DNA from: Alteribacter populi
Lineage (GTDB): Bacteria > Bacillota > Bacilli > Bacillales > Salisediminibacteriaceae
Length of the DNA stretch: 64,000 bases
Reading direction: 5' to 3'
Assembly: GCF_002352765.1 (NCBI RefSeq)
Contig: NZ_KZ293963.1
Location: 2,626,368 to 2,690,367, forward strand
The position numbers and the translations under genes were made by a program. Numbering within the stretch: the first letter of the stretch is position 1; every line of letters begins with the position of its first letter. This document shows, one piece after another, positions 17,908 through 26,359 of the stretch. Under the pieces are notes generated by a model. It was given only the letters and a program-made list of their open reading frames with translations. It was not told the DNA's origin and did not search any database.

Positions 17908-18220
17908 CTTGTGCTCCTCCCCAGCCTAATAATCATCAATGTTAGTATGTCCAAAACTTTACTAGTCTAAAATGAATTATTTCATGCAAGTTGAATTTTC
18001 GACACTGCAAAAAAGGCGGATGTAAAGGGACTAAAGATTTACTTTTAACGACAAATGAGTACAAATTTTCGCTAAATTGTTTGTTTATATTACATTTTTT
18101 ACAGAGTCTTTAATGTTATATAACCAATCCTCAAATAGTATTGTAGGGCTGTGTAACCTCTTGTAAACTTACTAATGTAAAAATAAATCAACAAAGAGTT
18201 TATGGGGAGAGGGAAAAGAA
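17908..18220. other. Divergent regulatory gap between pgsB and the NlpC/P60 gene
   Basis: This 313-base AT-rich gap holds promoters for the capsule operon (minus) and the wall hydrolase (plus). I could not place either with confidence. No gene or repeat family was seen. Confidence 0.5.
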
Positions 18221-19171
18221 ATGAAAAAGGTTGTATTAAGTGTAGTTTTAGCAGGCGGGCTTTTCGTAACGCCAACGATCGCAGACGCTGCTTTAGGAGA
18301 TCAAACGTTACGTGAAGGCATGAGACATGGAGATGTTGAAGAGTTACAAGAGTTTTTACGTTCTGAAGGATATTTCACATTTCATACATCAACGGGGTAC
18401 TTTGGAGAAATCACTCGATCAGCAGTACGTGATTATCAACGTGATTCAGGGATCGCAGTCGATGGCATTGCTGGTCCTCAAACATTTAGTTCAATGGGTG
18501 TAACTGGTGCAACAGCATCTTCCGGATCTGGTGACTGGATTACATATGAGAGTACTTTACGTCAAGGCGCACGAGGAGCAAGTGTACGTAACTTACAAGA
18601 TGCGTTAAATTCTGTAGGACATAGTGCTGGATCTACAGATGGCATTTTTGGACCTAAAACAGCAGATGCGGTACGTAGCTTCCAACGCGCGGAAGGAATT
18701 GCAGTGGACGGTATTGCTGGTCCTCAAACATATCGTGCGTTAAATGGAAATTCTGTTGTAAAATCTGAATCAACATCAAGCAACAATAATAGCTCTAGTG
18801 GGTCTTCTAGCAGCAGCAGTGTGGACAGCTTGATTTCTACAGCGCAAAGCTTAACAGGAACACCTTACGTGTGGGGTGGGACAAGCCCATCTGGATTTGA
18901 CTGCAGTGGGTTCTTACAATATGTCTTTAATCAAAACGGTAAAAGCATTCCACGTACAGTAGCTAGCATCCACAGCGCAAGCACATCCGTTTCTTCACCA
19001 CAACGCGGTGACATTGTATTTTTTGAAACTTATACTTCAGGTCCATCTCACGCAGGGATCTACTTAGGAAATGGTCAGTTTATCCATTCAGGATCTTCTA
19101 CAGGTGTAACAGTTTCTGACAAGAACACTTCTTACTGGAGCCAGCGCTACCTTGGCGCAGGGCGCATGTAA
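18221..19171 (+). CDS. Secreted NlpC/P60 endopeptidase with two peptidoglycan-binding domains
   Basis: The 316-aa protein has a signal peptide (KKVVLSVVLAGGLF, likely cleaved after ADA at 22-24) and two PG_binding_1 domains (about 31-92 and 112-173, each ending VDGIAGPQT). After a Ser-rich linker comes an NlpC/P60 domain with Cys228 in GFDCSGF, His277 in SHAGIYLG and His289 in FIHSGS. Such enzymes cut gamma-D-glutamyl-diaminopimelate bonds in peptidoglycan. Being divergent from pgsB, it could instead act on poly-gamma-glutamate like PgdS; this is inference from position. A close paralogue is at 19696-21252. Confidence 0.88.
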   Translation: MKKVVLSVVLAGGLFVTPTIADAALGDQTLREGMRHGDVEELQEFLRSEGYFTFHTSTGYFGEITRSAVRDYQRDSGIAVDGIAGPQTFSSMGVTGATASSGSGDWITYESTLRQGARGASVRNLQDALNSVGHSAGSTDGIFGPKTADAVRSFQRAEGIAVDGIAGPQTYRALNGNSVVKSESTSSNNNSSSGSSSSSSVDSLISTAQSLTGTPYVWGGTSPSGFDCSGFLQYVFNQNGKSIPRTVASIHSASTSVSSPQRGDIVFFETYTSGPSHAGIYLGNGQFIHSGSSTGVTVSDKNTSYWSQRYLGAGRM

Positions 19172-19190
19172 GTTATCAACCTTAAAGTGC

Positions 19191-19338
19191 GTGTTCAAAA
19201 AGGAGCATAAAAAGAGCCGAGTAGGTCGAGGCGGCGAAGTTTTCGAGCACCAGAGCGTATGGTTTTAATACGTGAGGAGCGAGAAACAAGCCAACGAAGA
19301 GATACGACAGCTATTTGTAGCGGACTTTTTGAACATCC
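19191..19338 (+). repeat. MITE-like element with GTTCAAAAAG/CTTTTTGAAC ends (copy 1)
   Basis: About 146 bases bounded by inverted ends GTTCAAAAAG (19193) and CTTTTTGAAC (19325-19334). It contains GAGTAGGTCGAGGCGG, TTCGAGCACC and GCTATTTGTAGCGGAC. Related copies are at 24704-24808 and 46546-46815, and a remnant at about 62246-62280. No open frame and no transposase. Confidence 0.75.
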
Positions 19339-19409
19339 ATTAAAATAAACACAACTAATTTCCTACTTATAACTTACCCTTACAATAAAGCTAATAATAC
19401 AGATTTATC

Positions 19410-19443
19410 GGGCACCCTTGGACAAAAAGGGTGCCCTTTTTTA
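19410..19443 (+). terminator. Terminator between the two NlpC/P60 genes
   Basis: Stem GGGCACCCTT/AGGGTGCCC followed by six T on the plus strand, about 240 bases after the first NlpC/P60 gene. The MITE-like element lies between the gene and this terminator. Confidence 0.85.
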
Positions 19444-19695
19444 AGAGTTCAGAAGTCCACATTTCAATGTCTAGCTCCAGACGCCTTGCGCTTTTCTTTA
19501 ATGGGAGAAGAATAAAGATAAGGTCCGTAAAACCTCTCTAGATTTTTAATATAAACGGAAGAGCTGTAAGAAAATATGCTTTGGTGAATGAGAAGGGGTC
19601 GCTTTGAAGAGAGAGGATTCGAGCTTTTTGTGGGAAAGGGGTTGAGCTCAAGTTTAAGAGAAGTACTCGAGCTCACCCCGCATTAATAAAATCGA

Positions 19696-21252
19696 TTAAT
19701 GCAATCGTTTTGCGCCTAAATAGCGTGAATTCCAATAGTTTGTATTCAAATTGGCAATGGTGACGCCAGTTGATGATCCACTATGGATAAATTGATTGTT
19801 TCCAATGTATATTCCGTTATGTGAAGGGCCTGATGTATAGGTTTCGAAAAAAACGACATCACCCACTTTTGGAGTGCTTACACTTTTACCAAAATTGTAC
19901 TGTTGTGCGGCTGTTCTAGGTACATTTTTACCATTCTGTTTAAAGACGTATTGAATAAATCCACTACAGTCAAAACCGGATGGAGATACGCCTCCCCAAA
20001 CGTAAGGGACGCCAATATAGTTAGAAGCATCAGCAATCAGGTTCATGACTTCAAAGCTTCCTGACGAGGAGCCACTACCCGCGTCTTCTTTATGGATACT
20101 TGAAACTTCTTCTAATTTATCTCTTGTAGCCTTTGTGGCAATACCGTCTGCTACGAGATTCCACTGTTTCTGAAATTTCTTCACGGACTCTTTAGTAATC
20201 GATCCGTAATAGCCTGTAGGTGTTACATTAAATAAACCTAGCGTTTTCAACTGATTTTGAAGCTCTGTTACGGCTCCGCCCTCTGACCCGACCATTAAAG
20301 TGCTACCGGAGTTCGAGTTGGAAGAGTCGCCGCTGTTACCAGATGAGCCTGAGTTCCCACTACCGCTTGTGCCATTCCAGCTTTTTAATGCTTTAAAGGT
20401 TTGTGGACCCGCAATGCCATCAACTTGAATAGCTGCTTCTTTTTGAAACTTTCTTACAGCGTCTCTTGTCTTCGTGCCATAGATGTTTGTCACACTATGA
20501 TCGTAAAATCCATGCTTTTTCAGATGCTCTTGTAATGCACCGACTGACGTGTTGCGGTCATTAAAGCGTAGAATTCCGCTAGAAGGAAGCGATGAGCTTG
20601 AGTTGCCGGATGAGGATTCATTTCCTGAACTTGAAGATTCAGAAGATGACGGTGTTTCCGGACTATGCTTTTTACTGTTTCCTTCATTTATACGCCCGAT
20701 CGTTTGTGGTCCGGCGATACCATCAATTTGAAGCGAATGTGCTTTTTGATAGGCCGTGACAGCTTCTTTTGTTTGTGAACCGAAATTGCCGGTTGGTGAA
20801 GCAGAGAGGTATCCGAGATCATTTAATTTTTCCTGGAGCAAGGTAACAGCATTTCCTGAAGTACCTTGACGCAGCAAATGAGTATCGGGAACCGCTTTGC
20901 TATTACTATCTGAGGAGCCGTCATTGGATGACTCTGAGCTAGCATTGCCATCTTTCAGTGCTCCGAATGTTTTCGGACCAGCAATACCATCAGCTGTGAG
21001 TCCATTCGCTTTTTGAAAGTCAGTAACGGCTTTTCTAGTAATTTCAAGATAGTTTCCTGTTGCCGTGTGATAATCAAAGAATCCTTTTTCCTTCAACGTC
21101 TCCTGAAGTGCTTTTACATCGTCATTGCTCATTCCAAAATGTAACGTTCTTTCCCCAAACGATGCTTCAGTAGATGCTGGAGAGGCAAATACTACTCCTG
21201 CAACAGCCACGGATGCGGTTACGACCGCTTTTTTCGACGACAATACTGACAT
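19696..21252 (-). CDS. Secreted NlpC/P60 endopeptidase with four peptidoglycan-binding domains
   Basis: The 518-aa paralogue of the 18221 product has a signal peptide (near 1-30, ASTEA) and four PG_binding_1 domains at roughly 35-100, 125-190, 228-290 and 318-382. Ser/Asn/Gly-rich linkers separate them. The C-terminal NlpC/P60 domain has Cys429 (GFDCSGF), His478 (SHNGIYIG) and His490. It should be a cell-wall peptidase held to the wall by its repeats. The two genes are convergent, and domain duplication explains their difference in length. The stop codon lies inside a GCATTAAT/ATTAATGC hairpin (19680-19702). Confidence 0.88.
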   Translation of the reverse strand: MSVLSSKKAVVTASVAVAGVVFASPASTEASFGERTLHFGMSNDDVKALQETLKEKGFFDYHTATGNYLEITRKAVTDFQKANGLTADGIAGPKTFGALKDGNASSESSNDGSSDSNSKAVPDTHLLRQGTSGNAVTLLQEKLNDLGYLSASPTGNFGSQTKEAVTAYQKAHSLQIDGIAGPQTIGRINEGNSKKHSPETPSSSESSSSGNESSSGNSSSSLPSSGILRFNDRNTSVGALQEHLKKHGFYDHSVTNIYGTKTRDAVRKFQKEAAIQVDGIAGPQTFKALKSWNGTSGSGNSGSSGNSGDSSNSNSGSTLMVGSEGGAVTELQNQLKTLGLFNVTPTGYYGSITKESVKKFQKQWNLVADGIATKATRDKLEEVSSIHKEDAGSGSSSGSFEVMNLIADASNYIGVPYVWGGVSPSGFDCSGFIQYVFKQNGKNVPRTAAQQYNFGKSVSTPKVGDVVFFETYTSGPSHNGIYIGNNQFIHSGSSTGVTIANLNTNYWNSRYLGAKRLH

Positions 21253-21542
21253 CTTTTCACCCGCCTCTTTTCTTTGACCATTTCCCAGTCATAAATTGGC
21301 TAAATTTGGTCGATTATCTGTAATTTTATTTTACTCTGATAGATTAAGAGATTCAACTAGTTTTGTACTTTATAGTAAACAATTTAAATTATTGATTTAA
21401 GCACTAGTTATTTGTTATTTATTTACAATGTTTTTTAGGGTGAGGGGAATGATTGAGTGAGGATGTTTTTGGACGTGTAAGGCCTTTTATTAAGGCTGTC
21501 TGCGAGTTTCGCTTTGAATCTGTATTCGTCGGAGTATTCGTG
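21253..21542. other. Upstream region of the four-repeat NlpC/P60 gene
   Basis: AT-rich region holding the promoter of the hydrolase, which I could not locate exactly. No gene is supported. Confidence 0.4.
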
Positions 21543-21650
21543 AAAAACAGCTTTAGCTCCCGTCACATGCTTTATAGTCTCAAGGATGGTTACCTTTTGA
21601 GAAGTTAGCTGTCCGTTAATACTATCTGACCTTTTAAATAGGCTGTTTGT
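21543..21650 (+). repeat. CTCAAGGATG-family dispersed element (copy 2)
   Basis: AAAAACAGCTTTAGCTCCCG, then CATGCTTTATAGTCTCAAGG, TTTTGAGAAGTTAGCTGTCC and CTGACCTTTT. The same order of words is found at 62514-62617 and 63295-63377, and in split form at 1732-2085. Confidence 0.65.
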
Positions 21651-21807
21651 GACAAGATAAGATGAACGTCTCGAATTTGCTACAGGCTGACTCTTTCACC
21701 TGAGGGCACAAGTGAGACATCGGTTCTTCCTTCACTTCGTTCGATTTGTAATTAAAATAGGGATTGCTGAATAACTCTAGAACTCAAATACAAAGGGTGC
21801 TTCCATG

Positions 21808-21955
21808 GCTTCGCTTTCCGCAGGCAACGCTTCAGCCTCCTCATTCGCAAAAGGCGTGCTCACTGCGGGGTCTTCTGCTGCTCCTGCGGTTCCTCGTCGC
21901 AAGAATACCATTGTTGCTTTTCCTGAGGGAGTCTCCGCCATTGCAGCAGCACCCT
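21808..21955 (+). repeat. Dispersed GC-rich repeat, CTTTCCGCGGGC family (copy 2)
   Basis: Contains GGCTTCGCTTTCCGCAGGC, AACGCTTCAGCCTCCTC, CACTGCGGGGTCTTC, TTGTTGCTTTTCC and GAGTCTCCGCC in the order of copy 1. About 50 extra bases lie in the middle. Several overlapping open frames here are by-products of its GC-rich codons. Confidence 0.65.
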
Positions 21956-22123
21956 TGGCTCCCACATGTGTATCTCAAAATCAAGTGCAAGGCTTTTAGC
22001 AAAAGAAGAGTTATTTCCTTGCAGATTCTCTCCATGAGAAAGAGCATATCCCCTTGCCATGTAGGCGTATGCTACTTTTCAGCAGCCTCTAAAATATAGG
22101 AGGGATTAAATCGATAATCGCCC

Positions 22124-22264
22124 CTAAGGTGTAAAAGTACCTTTTAATTTATTTTTATAACGCTCCAGTTTTTCGATTTTTTTTAAAGTTATAAAAGAAC
22201 AAATTGTAGCAATTATAAGCATCCACTCATGTTCTTCTCCTCTATTGTCAATAATTTGCTTCAG
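22124..22264 (-). CDS. Possible small membrane protein, 46 aa (weak)
   Basis: An open frame reads as a charged N-terminus, a hydrophobic stretch (WMLIIATICSFITL) and a basic tail (KKIEKLERYKNKLKG). AAGGAG lies eight bases before a CTG that would be the start; no ATG is available except internally. Size and topology resemble many tiny Bacillus membrane proteins, but the start codon is rare and no family is recognised. It could be chance. Confidence 0.25.
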   Translation of the reverse strand: MKQIIDNRGEEHEWMLIIATICSFITLKKIEKLERYKNKLKGTFTP

Positions 22265-22506
22265 AATGATCTCTCCTTACTTTATTTTTTTCTAATTCCA
22301 ATTTTATCAAATTATTAAAGGTCCATAATATGTTGTTTTCCCCTTAATTCAAAACACATTGTTCACCCTCCAATTTCACCCATATCAAGCATCCGTCGAG
22401 ACAACTCGTAGCGTATTCGTGAAGAAAGTGCTCTTCATTGCAGTTGCTTTGCCGCTGGGGCACCGCTTTCGCTCCTTCGTTTACAATCTATTCGAAAAAG
22501 AGCCAT

Positions 22507-22542
22507 AAAAAAAGACCAGGGTGGTTGAGGCCCTGGTCTTTT
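22507..22542 (-). terminator. Strong bidirectional terminator-like hairpin
   Basis: AAGACCAGG/CCTGGTCTT stem with A-run and T-run on opposite sides. It lies 200 bases beyond the stop of the first acidic lipoprotein gene and could serve transcripts from either side. Confidence 0.75.
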
Positions 22543-22743
22543 CACGTTCCTATATTTATCTTCAATTAAGGGGGAATTGGGAGAGAAAATAGGGTGAACG
22601 TGCTTTATATTACAGTTTGGGTTGATTATCCTTGCCCCAAGTGGTCGAAGGGGGGTTAAGCCTTCGATACACTTAGAGCATGGTTTTTAGAGAGTTTTGG
22701 GTTAAGATGTTGATGGTGTTAATACGGGTGGGTTAAGCCCGAA

Positions 22744-22998
22744 TTACATATCTTCTTCTTCGTCGTCAATGTCAAACTCGTCGTCTTCATCGTCGCCGAA
22801 CTCATCGTCTTCTTCAAATTCGTCGTCACCTAGGTCATCGTCATCCATGCCGTCATCTTCTAAGTCAGCATCTTCTTCGATACCAGTGTCGTCACCCATG
22901 TCGTCTTCTACTGGGTCTTGTTCAGCGTCTCCACATGCTGCAAGAACACCAACTGTTAATACTCCTGAAAGTACTGAAAGCATAAGCTTCTTTTTCAT
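22744..22998 (-). CDS. Small, extremely acidic lipoprotein (paralogue 1 of 5)
   Basis: The 84-aa protein has a lipoprotein signal peptide MKKKLMLSVLSGVLTVGVLA with lipobox LAAC, cysteine at residue 22. The 63-residue mature part contains 40 Asp/Glu, no Lys or Arg, and repeats such as GDDEFEEDDEFGDDEDDEF. It should be anchored outside the membrane as a disordered polyanion. No known family is recognised. Four related genes follow upstream at 23247, 23527, 23816 and about 24160. The signal peptides are alike while the tails differ. A cation-trapping role at the surface of an alkaliphile is inference. Confidence 0.75.
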   Translation of the reverse strand: MKKKLMLSVLSGVLTVGVLAACGDAEQDPVEDDMGDDTGIEEDADLEDDGMDDDDLGDDEFEEDDEFGDDEDDEFDIDDEEEDM

Positions 22999-23190
22999 GA
23001 TTAAATTCCTCCTGATTGTACCATTTTAAATGGTATTGGTTGTATTAGGGATATTATTTCGTTCCCTTGTTGCCTTTGACGTTGGTAGTAACTCAACGTC
23101 GGATTCATCATAACGCGATTAAATAGCTACTGACAATAGATCTCGTAAGTTTTTTGCACTATTTGAGATTTTCTCAAACTCGCGATTCTT

Positions 23191-23222
23191 ACAACGATGT
23201 AGGTCAGACCCCACATCGTTGT
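23191..23222. repeat. Palindrome of the GGGGTCAGACCCC family
   Basis: A perfect ACAACGATGT/ACATCGTTGT stem around AGGTCAGACCCC, between lipoprotein genes 1 and 2. The core GGGTCAGACCCC recurs inside nuoI at 41917-41929. Confidence 0.6.
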
Positions 23223-23246
23223 ACGTTTACTTAGCACTAAATACGA

Positions 23247-23396
23247 TTAAAAATCAGCTTCATCATTCATATCGCCGCCATCATCTTCCATGCCCGGGTC
23301 ATCCTGCATAGGATCTTCTTCAACTTCTCCGCATGCTGCAAGAACTCCTACAGATAAGACACCAGCTAAAAGCGAAAGTAAAACTTTCTTCTTCAT
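23247..23396 (-). CDS. Small acidic lipoprotein (paralogue 2)
   Basis: The 49-aa protein starts MKKKVLLSLLAGVLSVGVLA, has lipobox LAAC and a short acidic tail (GEVEEDPMQDDPGMEDDGG). A GGAGGGACGAGAC ribosome-binding region lies before the ATG. Signal peptide and CG(D/E)xExDP motif are shared with the neighbours, so it arose by tandem duplication. Confidence 0.72.
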   Translation of the reverse strand: MKKKVLLSLLAGVLSVGVLAACGEVEEDPMQDDPGMEDDGGDMNDEADF

Positions 23397-23457
23397 GTCT
23401 CGTCCCTCCTTCTATGATGTAATTTTTAATTCTGTTTCATCTATCCGAATTAAGGGT

Positions 23458-23500
23458 TATGGGGACAGTCCCCGTACAATTTTGTGTAAAATTGTGTTTG
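23458..23500. repeat. GGGGACAGTCCCC palindrome (site 1)
   Basis: GGGGACAGTCCCC at 23461-23473, followed by a smaller CAATTTT/AAAATTG palindrome. Same family as sites at 24470, 24569, 31064, 31107, 58285 and 58320. Confidence 0.7.
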
Positions 23501-23526
23501 GAAAAAAATGTGATGTTTACTGTTAT

Positions 23527-23667
23527 TTAGATGTCCTCATCCATGTCACCTTCGTCTTCAAAACCTGGATCCTCTTCAAATCCGTCATCTTCTACATCTC
23601 CGCATGCCGCGAGTACACCTACGGATAACACACCTGCTAACATCGAAAGAAGCACTTTTTTCCTCAT
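23527..23667 (-). CDS. Small acidic lipoprotein (paralogue 3)
   Basis: The 46-aa protein starts MRKKVLLSMLAGVLSVGVLA, has lipobox LAAC and an acidic tail (GDVEDDGFEEDPGFEDEGD). AAAGGAGG precedes the ATG. It is the shortest intact member of the tandem family. Confidence 0.72.
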   Translation of the reverse strand: MRKKVLLSMLAGVLSVGVLAACGDVEDDGFEEDPGFEDEGDMDEDI

Positions 23668-23815
23668 AATCGTATTCCTCCTTTAGAAAGCTTAAAGACA
23701 ATTGTGTTATTTGCAGCCGACGAGATTTTGCTTAGCAACTTTGAATCAAAGCTGCAGAATCAATGCTATTTTCTAAAAGCGCATCCAAGTAACTATAGTT
23801 TGAGCTAATTCGGGA

Positions 23816-23992
23816 CTATTCATCCATTTCGTCGTCATCATTTAAATTATCACCGAAACCATCGTCACCACTGTCATCTTCCAAGCCGGGATCTTCTTCT
23901 AAACCTGGATCTTCTTCCATGTCTCCACAAGCGCTTAGAACCCCAACAGCTAATACACCTGAAAGTACCGATAACATTACTTTTTTCCTCAT
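23816..23992 (-). CDS. Small acidic lipoprotein (paralogue 4)
   Basis: The 58-aa protein starts MRKKVMLSVLSGVLAVGVLS, has lipobox LSAC and an acidic tail with the duplicated motif EEDPGLEEDPGLEDD. GAGGAATTG lies before the ATG. It is the same family as the neighbours, and the duplicated EEDPGL unit suggests slippage within the tail. Confidence 0.72.
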   Translation of the reverse strand: MRKKVMLSVLSGVLAVGVLSACGDMEEDPGLEEDPGLEDDSGDDGFGDNLNDDDEMDE

Positions 23993-24159
23993 CACAATTC
24001 CTCCTCGTTTTTTAAAGCTTGATCTATCTGTATCTCTGGCTGTCCATGGATCAAATTAACAACTTAACAAATCATTGCTGAGGCGGCTTTTACTTATTGT
24101 GGACGGAATTAACATTTGCCATTCAATTTTATTTTGCAAACGGAATGACTTGTTCTTCA

Positions 24160-24321
24160 TCGTCGTCCTGGGCTGGCTTTCATCAACATCGTCATCCACT
24201 ACATCATCAGTGTCATCACATCCTATGAAATTTCCAATACCCTCTCCAACACCAGTGTAGGCACCACTTTTATCAACTAAGAAAAAGGGATACCGATACT
24301 GTTGAAGACTTTTTTACGCAT
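24160..24321 (-). pseudogene. Degenerate fifth acidic-lipoprotein paralogue
   Basis: TAGGAGG and ATG introduce MRKKVFNSIGIPFS, then a stop. In another frame the sequence continues with IGCDDTDDVVDDDVDES, like the cysteine and acidic tail of the intact genes. The leader is therefore conserved but the signal helix and reading frame are lost, as expected for a decayed copy. Confidence 0.55.
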
Positions 24322-24469
24322 AAATCAGCCTCCTATACACAATTAAATAAATGTAAAACACAGCTCAAAGTAGGCCGAACTGTGATTGGTGGTTCTACGT
24401 GCCATATATCACTAATTATGCTAAACAAAACATAAAAAGCTGTATTTTCACACCCTTACATAGTCTTTC

Positions 24470-24502
24470 AAAATTGTGCGGGGACTGTCCCCGCACAATT
24501 TT
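24470..24502. repeat. GGGGACTGTCCCC palindrome (site 2)
   Basis: A perfect inverted repeat with arms AAAATTGTGCGGGGAC and GTCCCCGCACAATTTT. It has no poly-T tail in either direction. Confidence 0.75.
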
Positions 24503-24568
24503 GTGGGATTTTCCTCACCGCTTTGTAGCTTATGAATGTCGAAAATTGGATGTCAATAGCAAATAACC

Positions 24569-24597
24569 AAAGTTCGGGGGACAGTCCCCCGAACTTT
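24569..24597. repeat. GGGGACAGTCCCC palindrome (site 3)
   Basis: A perfect inverted repeat with arms AAAGTTCGGGGGAC and GTCCCCCGAACTTT. A TCAAACGTTTGA palindrome follows at 24608-24619. Confidence 0.75.
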
Positions 24598-24668
24598 GCG
24601 GTTTTAATCAAACGTTTGATTGAATTTGGATTTAGTACTGTTATTCGGGAGGTTTTGACATAAATAAA

Positions 24669-24696
24669 AAGCCTTCGATGGGGATCGAGGGCTTCT
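24669..24696 (-). terminator. Terminator of fabZ
   Basis: On the minus strand AAGCCCTCGAT/ATCGAAGGCTT is followed by TTTTTATTT. It lies about 130 bases after the fabZ stop; a MITE-like element sits in between. Confidence 0.75.
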
Positions 24697-24703
24697 TATA
24701 GAG

Positions 24704-24808
24704 GTTGCTCAAAAGGTCCGCTAAAAATAGCTGTCGTGGAATAGGATCTCCTGCTAAATACCGCCTCGACCTACTCGGCTCTTTTTATGCTCCTTATGAA
24801 CACGCACT
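24704..24808 (-). repeat. MITE-like GTTCAAAAAG element (copy 2, reverse)
   Basis: On the minus strand it runs from GTGTTCATAAGGAGC through GCCGAGTAGGTCGAGGCGG, TATTTAGCAGGAGATCC and GACAGCTATTTTTAGCGGAC to CTTTTGAGCAAC. It has the same modules as 19191-19338 and 46546-46815. Confidence 0.75.
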
Positions 24809-24827
24809 TATAGTTTTTAGTTGGTTT

Positions 24828-25262
24828 TTATTCGTTTTTGTCGCCGATCGCGAACATCATTTCCATTTCAGCAACGGTTTCTCCGTCGACTGTTGCAACG
24901 GCTTTTCCTTTTCCGATTCTCCCGCGGAGACGTGTCATTTCCACATCGAGACGAAGTTGGTCGCCTGGTTTCACTTGGCCTTTGAAGCGGCAGTTATCGA
25001 TTCCTGCGAAGAAAGCGAGTCGCCCGCGGTTTTCTTCTTTTTTTAGGATAGCAACTGCTCCCACCTGTGCGAGAGCCTCAACGATGAGAACTCCCGGCAT
25101 CACTGGATAATCGGGGAAATGACCGTTAAAAAACTCTTCGTTAGCAGTAACGTTTTTAATTCCAACGGCACGTTGACCTTCCTCCACCTCAAGAATTCGA
25201 TCCACTAATAAAAATGGGTATCGGTGAGGGATAATGTCTTTAATTTCTTCTATTGAAAGCAT
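24828..25262 (-). CDS. fabZ: 3-hydroxyacyl-[acyl-carrier-protein] dehydratase FabZ
   Basis: The 144-aa hot-dog-fold enzyme dehydrates 3-hydroxyacyl-ACP in fatty acid elongation. It shows the catalytic histidine in FFNGHFPDYPVMPGVL, the catalytic glutamate in VEALAQVGAVA and the start MLSIEEIKDIIPHRYPFLLV. Length is normal, and AGGAGG precedes the ATG. In Bacillus fabZ also lies near flhP and mbl, which supports the assignment. Confidence 0.95.
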   Translation of the reverse strand: MLSIEEIKDIIPHRYPFLLVDRILEVEEGQRAVGIKNVTANEEFFNGHFPDYPVMPGVLIVEALAQVGAVAILKKEENRGRLAFFAGIDNCRFKGQVKPGDQLRLDVEMTRLRGRIGKGKAVATVDGETVAEMEMMFAIGDKNE

Positions 25263-26002
25263 AAATTAGTACCTCCTCATATATGTAGGTTTTAACTCTT
25301 TATTACCTTTAGTTTATCTTTTTTTCTCCGATTTGTAAAAGCTCTTAAAGAACTTTAAATGTAGAAAAAACCTGTTTTGTTTAGAATTATTTTTAATGAT
25401 TATCCCCTTTGCTCAGAATTATGAAGGCATCAGTCATGTTTAACATTTCACTTTTAATTATGGCTCTTTTCGTATGTACTGTTGCTTTTAATCTTCGCAG
25501 CTGAAATAAACTGCGACATAACCTACTGCTTCGGAAATACACTACGCTTTCCGCGGGCTCGCGCTGGAGTCTACGTGTATTTCCTTCGCTGGTATAGTGC
25601 TTTGTAAATTCATCACATTTATATATTGCTTGATGAAGTCAAACAATGGCTATTCATTTTTATAATGAATGCTTGGAGCGAAGGGCAGTCGACTCCTGCG
25701 GGAAAAGCAACAACTGAAGATCCCGTGGAAAGCGACTGTCCGGAGCGGAAATCAATCTACCAAGAACAACAATCTTTTAGAAAACAGCCTTACTTATAAA
25801 GGGCCGAAGACACCACGACACTTCTGCGGAAGTATAATATGCTTCTAATGTGAATGATTTCTGAGCTAATGACATACTCATATTATTTTTTTATCACTGG
25901 ATCCGCATATCGCTTACATGTAAATGTTCAGTCCGATAAAAAAACTCACAGCACCTTGGCTATGAGCTACGTTCATACTATTTAAGACGGGAGAGGGTGT
26001 TG
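25263..26002. other. 740-base gap with two fragments of the CTTTCCGCGGGC repeat family
   Basis: No gene is supported. A truncated copy (25534-25592: ACGCTTTCCGCGGGCTCGCG) and a longer reverse copy (25673-25799) of the GC-rich dispersed repeat lie here. The promoter of fabZ must be at the left end. Confidence 0.55.
25673..25799 (-). repeat. Dispersed GC-rich repeat, CTTTCCGCGGGC family (copy 3, reverse)
   Basis: GGAGCGAAGGGCAGTCGACTC, GGGAAAAGCAACAACTGAAG, ATCCCGTGGAAAGCGACTGTC and ACAATCTTTTAGAAAACAGC follow in the usual order of the reverse form. The middle part present in copy 1 is missing. Confidence 0.65.
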
Positions 26003-26314
26003 TTATTGCCCTGTTTCCGTACCATGGTAAATAATATCGTATATATGAAACCATGTATCACGTTCGAATACACCCATCATGTTGCCGTCACCGACAACAC
26101 CGTACCCGATCATGGCACCAGCTATAAGGCTAAGGAACAAGATAACAATGACAATAATTAAGCGCAGCCAGATTGGAATTAGACGGATACGGCCACGTTT
26201 TGATTTCGTCTCTTTTTTTTCTTTTTTTTCGGCTTTTTTTTCTTGCTTAGCCGCTTCTTTTTGTTTACGGATCTCTTCGCGACTCGTAGGTTGCACATCG
26301 TTCTCTTTATTCAT
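26003..26314 (-). CDS. EpuA-like small membrane protein (often annotated DNA-directed RNA polymerase subunit beta)
   Basis: The 103-aa protein has a long charged, Lys/Glu-rich N-terminus (about 1-47, probably coiled), one transmembrane helix (LIIVIVILFLSLIAGAMIGYGVVG) and a C-terminal RDTWFHIYDIIYHGT motif. This motif is typical of the EpuA family (PF11772). The automatic RNA polymerase name has no support in the sequence. It follows flhP by about 45 bases and is preceded by AAGGAG. Its role is unknown. Confidence 0.7.
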   Translation of the reverse strand: MNKENDVQPTSREEIRKQKEAAKQEKKAEKKEKKETKSKRGRIRLIPIWLRLIIVIVILFLSLIAGAMIGYGVVGDGNMMGVFERDTWFHIYDIIYHGTETGQ

Positions 26315-26359
26315 GATTAACTCCTTGTTTACAATGGACTCTTCTTAGCCATTGTAGCT

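Noticed and set aside
21764..22099. Overlapping open frames in the GC-rich repeat
   Set aside because: They coincide with the CTTTCCGCGGGC repeat, lie on both strands and resemble no protein.
26003..26314. RNA polymerase beta subunit
   Set aside because: The family name is a database artefact; the protein is a 103-aa single-helix membrane protein with no polymerase motif.
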